Assembly (NCBI GenBank): GCA_004356215.1
Contig: SMXR01000034.1
Span: 1 to 22,193 of the forward strand
Direction: 5' to 3'
DNA from: Alphaproteobacteria bacterium
GTDB taxonomy: Bacteria > Pseudomonadota > Alphaproteobacteria > Sphingomonadales > SMXR01
Length of the DNA: 22,193 nucleotides
Shown: one piece after another, positions 14,603 to 21,957 of the stretch
Layout: each line of letters begins with the position of its first letter
Numbering within the stretch: the first letter of the stretch is position 1
Made by a program: the position numbers and the translations under genes
The notes under the pieces: generated by a model
Database searches by the model: none
What the model saw: only the letters and a program-made list of their open reading frames with translations
What the model was told of the DNA's origin: nothing

Positions 14603-14627
14603 TTTGGGGACAAATTTGGGGATAAAT
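14603..14627. repeat. Tandem 12-bp repeat upstream of the nrdA promoter
   Basis: TTTGGGGACAAAT (14603-14615) and TTTGGGGATAAAT (14615-14627) are direct repeats with a 12-bp period and one mismatch, adjacent to NrdR box 1. On the minus strand they read TTGTCCCCA and TTATCCCCA, similar to but not matching DnaA boxes (TTATNCACA). They may bind an activator of nrdAB. Confidence 0.5.
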
Positions 14628-14762
14628 TCACCTATCCGGTGCAAAAGGATGTGGAAAGTTTGTGCATATCTTCGACTGCGATCTGGAAAAACTTTTTAGA
14701 ATCTTGGGGTTAGGGCCAAAAGTCAGGTGAAGGTGGGTAACGGGGAAAATCCTGGCAAATTT

Positions 14763-15722
14763 TTACGCGATACCGGTGCTGCCCATGTTGAGGAATTTTT
14801 TACGGCGGAGGTCGCGAAGTTTTTTCGGCGGCAGCCCGGACAACTCACCCAGCGCCCGCTCAAGGGCATCACCAAGAGCGGCGAAAGTTTTTTCGGGATC
14901 GCGGTGGGCGCCGCCGAGTGGTTCGGGGATAATTTCATCAATAATCTTGAGCTTGATCAGATCTTCAGCGGTGATCTTGAGCGCTCTGGCGGCGTCTTTA
15001 GCTTTTTCAGCAGTACGCCACAGGATTGAGGCGCAGCCCTCGGGACTGATCACAGAATAAATTGCATGCTCGAACATCAGAACCTTGTTGCCAACCGCCA
15101 GCGCCACGGCACCGCCGGAGCCACCCTCGCCGACAATACAACTGATCAATGGTACGGAAATATTCAGGCAGGTTTCAACCGAGCGGGCAATCGCTTCGGC
15201 CTGGCCGCGTTCTTCGGCGCCGACCCCCGGGTAAGCACCCGAGGTATCAATCAGGGTAATCACAGGCAACCCGAATTTGTCGGCCAGCTTCATCAGCCGG
15301 ATGGCCTTCCTATACCCTTCGGGCCGGGCCATGCCAAAATTGTGCTTCAGCCTGGTTTCGGTATCGAACCCTTTTTCATGGCCCATGATGACCACCGCCT
15401 GCCCGCGAAAGCGGCCGAGGCCGCCGATGATGGCAACGTCTTCGCCAAACGCCCGATCACCCGCAAGCGGCGTGAAGTCGTCGATCAGGGCTTCGATATA
15501 ATCCTTGAAATGGGGGCGTTCGGGGTGGCGCGCCACTTGTACTTTTTGCCACGGGTCCAGCGTGCCATAGGTGTGGCGCAGCATTTTATCCAGCTTGCCC
15601 TCAAGCTGGCCAACCTCATCGGTGATATTGACCGCGCCCTCACCGCTGGCCAGGGCTTTCAGTTCACGGATTTTACCTTCCAATTCGGCAATCGGTTTTT
15701 CAAAATCAAGAAACGTGATCAT
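14763..15722 (-). CDS. accA: Acetyl-CoA carboxylase carboxyltransferase subunit alpha
   Basis: This subunit pairs with AccD to transfer the carboxyl group from biotin to acetyl-CoA, giving malonyl-CoA for fatty acid synthesis. The family start TFLDFEKPIAELEGKI is intact. Further landmarks are the GHEKGFDTETRLKHNFGMA block, LIDTSGAYPGVGAEERGQAEAIA, and the oxyanion-hole region EGGSGGAVALAVGN. Using the ATG at 15722 gives 319 residues, the same as the E. coli protein. A GTG at 15749 in the same frame would add nine residues but has no ribosome site. It lies downstream of xerD on the same strand, a common alphaproteobacterial order, with a 158-bp gap that has its own promoter candidate. Confidence 0.96.
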   Translation of the reverse strand: MITFLDFEKPIAELEGKIRELKALASGEGAVNITDEVGQLEGKLDKMLRHTYGTLDPWQKVQVARHPERPHFKDYIEALIDDFTPLAGDRAFGEDVAIIGGLGRFRGQAVVIMGHEKGFDTETRLKHNFGMARPEGYRKAIRLMKLADKFGLPVITLIDTSGAYPGVGAEERGQAEAIARSVETCLNISVPLISCIVGEGGSGGAVALAVGNKVLMFEHAIYSVISPEGCASILWRTAEKAKDAARALKITAEDLIKLKIIDEIIPEPLGGAHRDPEKTFAALGDALERALGELSGLPPKKLRDLRRKKFLNMGSTGIA

Positions 15723-15763
15723 GATTTTTAAAGGCTCCCTAGTCCCCACATAAAGAGGCGAGC

Positions 15764-15792
15764 AAAATCACTCAAATCGCCCTCTATGTCAA
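15764..15792 (-). promoter_or_regulatory. Candidate promoter for accA
   Basis: On the minus strand a perfect TTGACA (15792-15787) is followed after 17 bp by GATTTT (15769-15764), a poor -10 match. It is about 40 bp upstream of the preferred accA ATG. The perfect -35 and its position are the support. Confidence 0.35.
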
Positions 15793-15880
15793 CACCTTAC
15801 CCGAAACCAGCCGCAAATGAAACCGGCCTCGCTTTACATATAGGGGGGTTTACCAGGATTGCCAGTTGTGGAAACGGTTA

Positions 15881-16693
15881 TTATTTTTTGCTCAAGGGAT
15901 GCTTTTCGGTGACCAGCCGCCGCAGCCGGTCCTCAAGGACATGGGTGTAAATCTGGGTGGTGGAAATGTCGGCGTGGCCCAGCAGCTGTTGCACGGCGCG
16001 CAGGTCAGCGCCATTGGCCAAAAGGTGAGTGGCAAAGGCATGGCGCAAGACATGGGTTGAAATTTTTCTGGCATCAAGGCCGGCAGCCGCGGCCACGTCC
16101 TTGATCAGCTGAAAGGCGCGGATACGCGTCAGGTAGCCTTGTTTGCTCCGCGACGGGAATAACCATCGACTGTCAGTATAAACGCCTTCCGCCTTAAGCA
16201 TATCAAGGTATTGGGCGATCGCCACCCGGGCGGCGTTGGTTAAGGGCACCATGCGCTCGCGCCCGCCCTTGCCCTTGACGATAATAAAGTCGCGCTCGCC
16301 GGTGGCGGCGGCCAGCGGCAGGCTGACCAGCTCGGAAACCCTGAGACCGGTGGCGTAAAGCAACTCGACCAGCGCCACCAGGCGCAGGTTCCTGACATCG
16401 GGTTTTTTGGCCGCCCTGGCCGCCACTTCATCGAGCAGGCGATTAACATCATCTTCGCTTAAAACCCTGGGCAGCGGCCGGCCGCGCTTGGGACTTTCAA
16501 TATGGGTGGTGGGGTTCTCAGCGACCAGGCCCTCTTCATAAAGGAAATTATAAAACTGGCGAAAGGCGGATAACTTGCGGGCGGTGGTGGCCGCCGTGAG
16601 CCCCCCTTTGGCCAAGCGGTCAAAATAGTTGCTGAGGTCAGCTTCTTTTATTTCTGAAAAAGGTTTGTTGGTGACGTCTGACAAAAGCCGCAA
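15881..16693 (-). CDS. xerD: Tyrosine recombinase XerD (start codon unresolved)
   Basis: A site-specific recombinase that, with XerC, resolves chromosome dimers at dif near the division septum. The catalytic residues are complete (numbered from the TTG at 16693): Arg118 in ATGLRVSEL, Lys142 in KGKGGRER, His214 and Arg217 in HVLRHAFATHLL, His240 in LLGHADIST and the nucleophile Tyr249. XerD proteins are about 300 residues; this frame from its first standard start codon gives only 270. The missing 30-odd residues of the core-binding domain are encoded in the same frame just upstream (16694-16810), but no ATG, GTG or TTG occurs there. The TTG at 16693 has no Shine-Dalgarno and falls inside a conserved helix, so it is unlikely to be real. 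I report it as the minimal frame. It follows the 657-residue protein gene closely. Confidence 0.88.
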   Translation of the reverse strand: MRLLSDVTNKPFSEIKEADLSNYFDRLAKGGLTAATTARKLSAFRQFYNFLYEEGLVAENPTTHIESPKRGRPLPRVLSEDDVNRLLDEVAARAAKKPDVRNLRLVALVELLYATGLRVSELVSLPLAAATGERDFIIVKGKGGRERMVPLTNAARVAIAQYLDMLKAEGVYTDSRWLFPSRSKQGYLTRIRAFQLIKDVAAAAGLDARKISTHVLRHAFATHLLANGADLRAVQQLLGHADISTTQIYTHVLEDRLRRLVTEKHPLSKK

Positions 16694-16821
16694 ATCACGT
16701 TCATAAGATAATAACGTATTGTCGGCGGCACCGCGTTCTGCGGCAAGTACCTCAAGGAACCTTTGGACCGTTTCTGCCTCAGCCGCTAACGTTGTGCCTC
16801 TCCCGATTATCTAAGTCTCAT
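16694..16821 (-). other. xerD: N-terminal coding extension of xerD lacking a standard start codon
   Basis: In the xerD frame the codons from 16810 down to 16694 are open and encode a typical XerD N-terminus, including TVQRFLEVLAAERGAADNT and LLSYERDL. A TAG (16813-16811) closes the frame upstream. The best-placed start is ACG at 16792-16790, with GGGAG (16804-16800) 7 nt before it; this would give 303 residues. Alternatively an ATG (16821-16819) directly abuts the upstream gene's TAA, as expected for coupled translation. It is in another frame and meets TAA after four codons, so a small indel would reconnect it. See findings. Confidence 0.7.
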
Positions 16822-18795
16822 TTAAAAGCCCCTGGCTATCAAGGTTTCCAAAGCCAGGTGGCGGGCATCATTATCAAGGCCGGTATCGATCAGGGTTTTC
16901 ATAATATCGGCCAAAACCGTTGGGGCGACAACTTCGGGGCCACTGGCACCAAAACTTCCCAATACCCGAAGCAGGGTTTCACCAAGCGACGGCCCGCCAA
17001 TAAAATTGGCGCCGCTGGAAACGCTGCGGGCAAAAACCCCTTCTGATTTCAAATCCTCAGGCACCGGATAGTTCAGGACCTCAAGCACACTGTAAAGCAA
17101 TAGTGCCCGGGCCAGCTGCTCATCGCCTGGCAGCAATTCAACACCGCGGCGCCACAGGCGGAGGATTTGGGGAGAATACGGAATTTCGCGGGCTTTATCC
17201 ATGGTCACCATTAGGGGCCACATTTCCACCAGCATGCGGGTGGCTTCAGCGTCCCCGGAAGACGCGGTATTGCGGGCAATCGCGTACCAGTCCCGGGCCA
17301 GATCCCAGCGGTCGTTCAAAAGCGCAATACGCACCGCGTCGGGGGCAAAAGCAACAAAGGCCGGTGAGGGTGGAATGTCCAGAATGGCATCAAGGTAAAG
17401 GCCGGCAATAAAAGGCGCCCGGCCGCCCATGCGCGCCCGTGACCAGCCTTCCTGGATGGCCGAAATAGCGGCTTCGGCATCGCCGGCTTCTTTCGCCAGG
17501 GCATAAAAAAGGGCATCGCCCTTGACCCCCCAGCTTTCGTAATCAAGCAAATGGGCAATTTCTTTATCAGCGGCCTCAAAGGTGTAGGCCCCAACCAGGT
17601 TCTTTAAGAATCGTTCTTCCAGAATACCCTGGCTAAGAGCCTGGTCGGCAACCTTAAGCTTGGTCTCAAGGGTCAGCCCTTGCCAACGCGCCATGCTGGT
17701 CAACATCATGTTGGTCGGGACCTCCTCCTCCAAGGCGATATCAACATTACGGCCAAGAAGTTTGAGGATTGCCACATGCAGCGGGCTTAGGTCTGTTGAA
17801 AGAAAAAAGCTGCCGGCAAAATACGAGGAAAATCCCGGGTCTTGTTGCGCCGCGGCACCTACCCGCACCTGGTTTTTGGTTTCACGGGCCAAGGCAACCA
17901 CATCCTCAAACAAGGTCTGGTAAGCAAAGTCTATTTCGCCGGTCTCGTCCAGAAGGGTAAGGTTAAACCGCGCCTGGGCTTCCTCGCCTTCAAGCACCAG
18001 GCAAATTGACCGGATTTTCAACCAGTCAGAACTGCCTTCTTGGCGCTGGCCGTCTGCGGCCAGTTTGCAGGCGCTGGTGAGATCGCCATCAAGCAAATAC
18101 GCCTCAACCATCAGCCGGGAAATCCTCGGGCTGCGTTCGGTGCGCGGGATTTGTTCAAACAGGCTTAAGAGTGACGCCAAATCACCGCCAGCATGAAGCC
18201 GTTCAAGCCGCGAATAGAGAAAATCCTCAGGACTATATTTGTTTTCTAAATCCTCCCCGGAATCCAGCGGAAACGGCGCCGCGCTTAATAAAAGTTTGCG
18301 TTTCATGGCATTGGCGGTGGGCGATGAAGACCCGCTCGGCAACGCCGCCATCAGGGAATAAATCTCAGCCGCGGCTGATCCCTGCCACAGCCCTAAGGGA
18401 TAGCCACCGCGAGTGGGGCTCAGAAGCCCGATCGAATCGGTATTCAAGGGATCAAGGTCGGTGGCTTCAAGGGCGGCTTCTTCCCCCTCTTCAACATTCT
18501 CTTCGTCAAGCTCTTCCTGCTGGGCCAACCTTAGGGGGACACCCTCCTCCCGGTCAAAGTAGGGCGTTGGTTCAATATCAAGCGGCCGGCCCGTGGCCAG
18601 TCGGCGGCCCTCCTCTTCGACCTCTTTTTCCGGGTCGATGGTGATGTCCCGGCCCTGGAGGGTGAGCCTGAACGGGACCGCATCCTCTTCCTGCTCGGGG
18701 GGAACCGTTTCTTCCTGGGCCCAGGCATTGGCGCCTAAAAACGCAACAAAAAAAGCGAGAAGGATAGGGAGGAGCTTATTGATCAAAATTTTCAT
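16822..18795 (-). CDS. Exported 657-residue helical-repeat-like protein, unknown
   Basis: A large secreted protein. The N-terminus is a clear Sec signal peptide (Lys2, Lys7, hydrophobic 8-22) with cleavage after AWA at residue 26. Residues about 27-120 are highly acidic and low-complexity, with several E-rich runs, and probably disordered. From about 150 to the end the sequence is Ala/Leu-rich and helical, with a helix-turn-helix rhythm suggesting a TPR/Sel1-like solenoid, though no strict repeat consensus is readable. No cysteine-based lipobox, catalytic motif or transmembrane anchor is visible. Orthologue-like genes of unknown function are commonly found between aroK and xerD in alphaproteobacteria. 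Its ATG lies inside the 3' end of the 43-residue gene (20-nt overlap), and its stop directly abuts an ATG near xerD, so these genes probably form an operon. A periplasmic scaffold role is a guess. Confidence 0.87.
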   Translation of the reverse strand: MKILINKLLPILLAFFVAFLGANAWAQEETVPPEQEEDAVPFRLTLQGRDITIDPEKEVEEEGRRLATGRPLDIEPTPYFDREEGVPLRLAQQEELDEENVEEGEEAALEATDLDPLNTDSIGLLSPTRGGYPLGLWQGSAAAEIYSLMAALPSGSSSPTANAMKRKLLLSAAPFPLDSGEDLENKYSPEDFLYSRLERLHAGGDLASLLSLFEQIPRTERSPRISRLMVEAYLLDGDLTSACKLAADGQRQEGSSDWLKIRSICLVLEGEEAQARFNLTLLDETGEIDFAYQTLFEDVVALARETKNQVRVGAAAQQDPGFSSYFAGSFFLSTDLSPLHVAILKLLGRNVDIALEEEVPTNMMLTSMARWQGLTLETKLKVADQALSQGILEERFLKNLVGAYTFEAADKEIAHLLDYESWGVKGDALFYALAKEAGDAEAAISAIQEGWSRARMGGRAPFIAGLYLDAILDIPPSPAFVAFAPDAVRIALLNDRWDLARDWYAIARNTASSGDAEATRMLVEMWPLMVTMDKAREIPYSPQILRLWRRGVELLPGDEQLARALLLYSVLEVLNYPVPEDLKSEGVFARSVSSGANFIGGPSLGETLLRVLGSFGASGPEVVAPTVLADIMKTLIDTGLDNDARHLALETLIARGF

Positions 18796-18907
18796 CCGGG
18801 ATTACTCTTTCCACGTCTTCCGTCGGCGCCGGGATATCAATGGTCAAAAGACCAAGAAAGCCAAACCCAAGGACCGCTAAAATTCCAATTACCAGATACT
18901 TTTTCAT
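18776..18907 (-). CDS. Small 43-residue membrane peptide overlapping the next gene
   Basis: A short gene reading MKKYLVIGILAVLGFGFLGL then a tail TIDIPAPTEDVERVIPDENFDQ. Residues 4-22 form one hydrophobic segment with the positive charges at the N-terminus, so it is a single-pass inner-membrane peptide with its acidic tail probably periplasmic, or an uncleaved signal anchor. AGGA precedes the ATG by 8 nt. Its last 20 nt overlap, in another frame, the start of the 657-residue protein gene (ATG at 18795), an arrangement typical of translational coupling. The VERVIPDE-type tail resembles short uncharacterised proteins found beside aroK in alphaproteobacteria; this is from memory, not a search. 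Function unknown. Confidence 0.72.
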   Translation of the reverse strand: MKKYLVIGILAVLGFGFLGLLTIDIPAPTEDVERVIPDENFDQ

Positions 18908-19053
18908 TTTTTCTGTCCTATACTGCCTTTTATTCCGGTTTACCGCTTGTCAGGCCATTTTTTTATGACATTGTGGCGGAAGTTTGAACAAGAGCCCTTT
19001 AATTGGTTTTACACCAGCTTGAGATGCTGACAACATATTAATGCAGAAGCAAA

Positions 19054-19575
19054 ATGTCACCCCCTGAAAAACCCCTGGTTCTGATCGGCATGATGGGTGC
19101 CGGAAAGTCTACCATCGGCCGGCTTTTGGCCAAGGTTTTGGGGCGGGATTTTTCCGATTGTGACCGCCAGGTGGAGATACGCGCTGAAAAGCCGATCGCA
19201 GAAATTTTTGAGCAGGAGCGCGAAGGCGGCTTTCGGGCGCTGGAAAGCCAGGTGATGGCAGAACTTCTTTCGCAAGAAAACACCGTCATCGCCGCCGGCG
19301 GAGGAGCTTTTCTGGATAAGGATTTACGCACATCGGTTTTGGATAATGCGATCTCGATCTGGCTTAAAGACACTCCTGAAGAAATGTTTGAGCGGGCGAT
19401 CGGGGGCGGCTCCCGGCCGCTGTTGAAAGCAGACAACCCGCGACAAGTATTTTTGGACCTTTATAATGCCCGCAAAGAAACCTACACGCTGGCTGATATT
19501 ACCATTGAATGTGAAGGGGCTTCCCCCGGGGAAGTCGTCGAGCTGATATGTATTGCACTTAAGGGGATGGGGTGA
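19054..19575 (+). CDS. aroK: Shikimate kinase
   Basis: This enzyme phosphorylates shikimate at the 3-OH with ATP, the fifth step of chorismate synthesis. It is 173 residues, as usual. Walker A is GMMGAGKST (12-20). The shikimate-binding acidic pair is Asp35/Asp37 (FSDCD), Arg61 follows in GGFRALE, and the glycine loop AGGGAF is at 81-86. The lid and adenine-binding region contain SRPLL. The ribosome site before the ATG is weak (AGAAG). Its stop TGA is immediately followed by the aroB ATG with no spacer, so the two are translationally coupled. It is divergent from the 43-residue gene across a 146-bp gap in which I find no convincing promoter. Confidence 0.96.
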   Translation: MSPPEKPLVLIGMMGAGKSTIGRLLAKVLGRDFSDCDRQVEIRAEKPIAEIFEQEREGGFRALESQVMAELLSQENTVIAAGGGAFLDKDLRTSVLDNAISIWLKDTPEEMFERAIGGGSRPLLKADNPRQVFLDLYNARKETYTLADITIECEGASPGEVVELICIALKGMG

Positions 19576-20676
19576 ATGACTGCGGAAATAAACATAAAGA
19601 GCACCTCGGGAACCACGCAGGTTTTGATCGGCGGCGGGGTTTTGGCCAAGACCGGGACGGTGATAGCTGCCCGGCTTGGCTGCCGCAAGGTGGCTATCAT
19701 CAGTGATGAAACCGTGGCGGCGCTTTATTTGGATGTGGTGGAAAAGTCCTTGAGGGATGCTGGTTTTGACACCGGGGCGGTTATCATACCCGCGGGCGAA
19801 GCCAGCAAATCGTTTGCCACCCTGGAAGATGTTTGCGGCAAACTTCTGGCGTTCGGGTTGGAGCGCGGCGATGCCGTCGTGGCGCTCGGCGGCGGGGTTG
19901 TCGGCGACCTTGCCGGGTTGGCCGCCAACCTTACCCGGCGCGGGGTTAACCTGGTGATGGCGCCAACCACCGTTTTGGCTCAGGTCGACAGTTCCATTGG
20001 CGGCAAGACCGCGATTAATACCGCTCTCGGCAAAAATCTGGTCGGGACATTTTACCCGGCAAAACTGGTGATCAGCGATACCGATACCCTCAATACTCTT
20101 CCCGGGCGCGAGGTCCGCGCCGGCTATGCCGAAATTGTCAAACACGCCATTTTGGCAGGCGCCGGTCATTTCGCCTTTCTTGAAAAAAGGGTCGACGGCT
20201 TTATCAAGGGGGATCCGGAAATCAGGACCGAGACCATCAAAAAAAGCGTCCAGGTAAAGGCCGCTATCGTTGAGGCCGATGAACGCGAAGACGGACCCCG
20301 CATGACCCTTAACCTGGGTCACACCTTCGGCCATGCGCTTGAAGGCATTGCCGGATTTGACGGCACCTTGCTGCACGGCGAAGCGGTGGCGTTTGGGCTT
20401 GTACTGGCGTTTCAATACGCCGCTTTCCGGGGGCTGGAGGGTTCGGGGGACCTGGCCCGGGTGATGGCTCTGCTTGAAAAGGCCGGACTTGCCACCACCT
20501 TAATGAAGGCGGGGCTGACACCAACCGCTGAAGCAATGCTGGGATTTATGACACAGGATAAAAAGAACGTGCGCGGCGCCATCCGCCTGGTGGTGCCCCG
20601 CGCCATTGGTGATGTCACCATTGAAGAGGTCGCGCCTGAAGACCTTGACCAATTTCTGCAAAGCGTGAACACTTAA
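19576..20676 (+). CDS. aroB: 3-dehydroquinate synthase
   Basis: This enzyme converts DAHP to 3-dehydroquinate, the second shikimate-pathway step, using NAD and a divalent metal. At 366 residues it is of normal length. The NAD-binding GGGVVGD lies at 105-111, followed by the family block MAPTTVLAQVDSSIGGKTAIN (129-149, Lys144). Metal ligands are Glu187, His249 (in NLGHTFGHALE) and His267 (in LLHGEAVAFG). The ATG follows the aroK stop with no spacing, and GGGG in the aroK tail can act as ribosome site. The corC-like gene starts 6 nt after its stop, so aroK-aroB-corC form one operon. Confidence 0.97.
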   Translation: MTAEINIKSTSGTTQVLIGGGVLAKTGTVIAARLGCRKVAIISDETVAALYLDVVEKSLRDAGFDTGAVIIPAGEASKSFATLEDVCGKLLAFGLERGDAVVALGGGVVGDLAGLAANLTRRGVNLVMAPTTVLAQVDSSIGGKTAINTALGKNLVGTFYPAKLVISDTDTLNTLPGREVRAGYAEIVKHAILAGAGHFAFLEKRVDGFIKGDPEIRTETIKKSVQVKAAIVEADEREDGPRMTLNLGHTFGHALEGIAGFDGTLLHGEAVAFGLVLAFQYAAFRGLEGSGDLARVMALLEKAGLATTLMKAGLTPTAEAMLGFMTQDKKNVRGAIRLVVPRAIGDVTIEEVAPEDLDQFLQSVNT

Positions 20677-20682
20677 GTAATA

Positions 20683-21957
20683 ATGACCACCGCCCAAATA
20701 ATTACCATTGCCGCCATTGCCCTGCTTTTGGCGGTCTCGGGCTTTTTTTCAGGTTCAGAGACGGCACTGACGGCATCGTCAAGGGCCCGGATCAAGCGCC
20801 TCGCCCAGGCTGGCCAAAAGCGCGCAAAACTGGTTGACCGGCTTTTGGGAAACAAGGAGCGGATGATCGGCGGCATCCTGCTTGGCAATAACCTGGTAAA
20901 CATCCTGGCCTCGGCGCTGGCCACCGGCTTGCTGATCTCGTTCTTTGGCGATGAAGGGGTGGCGATCGCCACCGTAATCATGACATTCCTGGTGTTGGTG
21001 TTTGCCGAGGTGCTGCCCAAAACCCTGGCCATTTCCAATCCTGACAAAATGGCGCTTTCGGTGGCTCCGGTGATCGATTTTTTTATCAAGATTTTCAGTC
21101 CGGTGGTGATGGCGGTGCAAAAAATTGTCGCCACCACGTTGAAGCTATTTGGTGTTGATACATCCAATGTTGAATATATTTTGTCCAGTCACGAGGAAAT
21201 TCGCGGCACCATTGACATTCACATGGAAGAAGGCCGCATCCTCAAGGCTCATAAAGACATGCTGGAAAGTATTCTCGACCTGGATGAAACCCTGGTGGAA
21301 GAGGTGATGATCCACCGGAAATCGATGGTTTTGCTGAATATCGACAACCCGCCGGTTGAGATTGTTGACCGGGCGGTGGCCAAAGCTTTTTCCCGCTACC
21401 CGCTTTATCAGGGCAACCAGGAAAATATTGTCGGGGTCTTGCATACTAAGGATATCCTGAAAGCGGCCAGCGAAGGCGCCCAGGATTTTGCCGCGCTCGA
21501 TATAAAAAAAATCATGACCAAACCCTGGTTCGTGCCGGAAACTTCATCGCTGCGCGAACAATTGGACGCTTTTCTGAAACGCCGCACCCATTTTGCGCTG
21601 GTGGTCGATGAATACGGCGCACTGATGGGCTTGATTACTTTGGAGGATATTTTGGAAGAGATCGTCGGCGATATCCGCGACGAGCACGATATCAAGACCA
21701 AGGCTACCCGGCGTCTCAAGGGCGGTGGGATCATGGTCAACGGAAATGTGACGATCCGCGACCTTAACCGCGAATACGACCTGGGCCTTCCCGATGAAGA
21801 AGCCGCCACCATTGCCGGGCTGGTTATCTATATCGCCGAGATTATCCCCTTTGTCGGCCAGACCTTTAGCTATCACGGGATAAAATTTGAAGTGCGCGGA
21901 CGGCGTAAAAACCAGATCACCAAAATCAAGATCACCACGCCAAAGAAAAAGCCCTAA
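20683..21957 (+). CDS. CNNM/CorC-HlyC family transporter-like protein (DUF21-CBS pair-CorC_HlyC)
   Basis: A 424-residue inner-membrane protein of the bacterial CNNM family linked to Mg2+ (and Co2+) transport. The DUF21 transmembrane domain spans about 1-180. It has helices near 4-25, 62-85 and 93-115, the FSGSETALT motif (22-30) and the FAEVLPKTLA motif (107-116). A CBS pair follows (about 200-330), ending in EYGALMGLITLEDILEE (310-326). The CorC_HlyC domain occupies about 345-418. The older name hemolysin rests on heterologous activity; Mg2+ efflux is the more likely role. It starts 6 nt after aroB. Its last four bases overlap the end of the convergent bolA. Confidence 0.92.
   Translation: MTTAQIITIAAIALLLAVSGFFSGSETALTASSRARIKRLAQAGQKRAKLVDRLLGNKERMIGGILLGNNLVNILASALATGLLISFFGDEGVAIATVIMTFLVLVFAEVLPKTLAISNPDKMALSVAPVIDFFIKIFSPVVMAVQKIVATTLKLFGVDTSNVEYILSSHEEIRGTIDIHMEEGRILKAHKDMLESILDLDETLVEEVMIHRKSMVLLNIDNPPVEIVDRAVAKAFSRYPLYQGNQENIVGVLHTKDILKAASEGAQDFAALDIKKIMTKPWFVPETSSLREQLDAFLKRRTHFALVVDEYGALMGLITLEDILEEIVGDIRDEHDIKTKATRRLKGGGIMVNGNVTIRDLNREYDLGLPDEEAATIAGLVIYIAEIIPFVGQTFSYHGIKFEVRGRRKNQITKIKITTPKKKP

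Noticed and set aside
15066..15731. A 221-codon plus-strand frame antisense to accA
   Set aside because: Lies wholly opposite accA with no recognisable domain or ribosome site; shadow frame.
19324..20415. A 363-codon minus-strand frame across aroK and aroB
   Set aside because: Antisense to two genes with complete catalytic motifs; composition is that of a reverse-complement shadow (rich in Gly, His, Gln, Phe).
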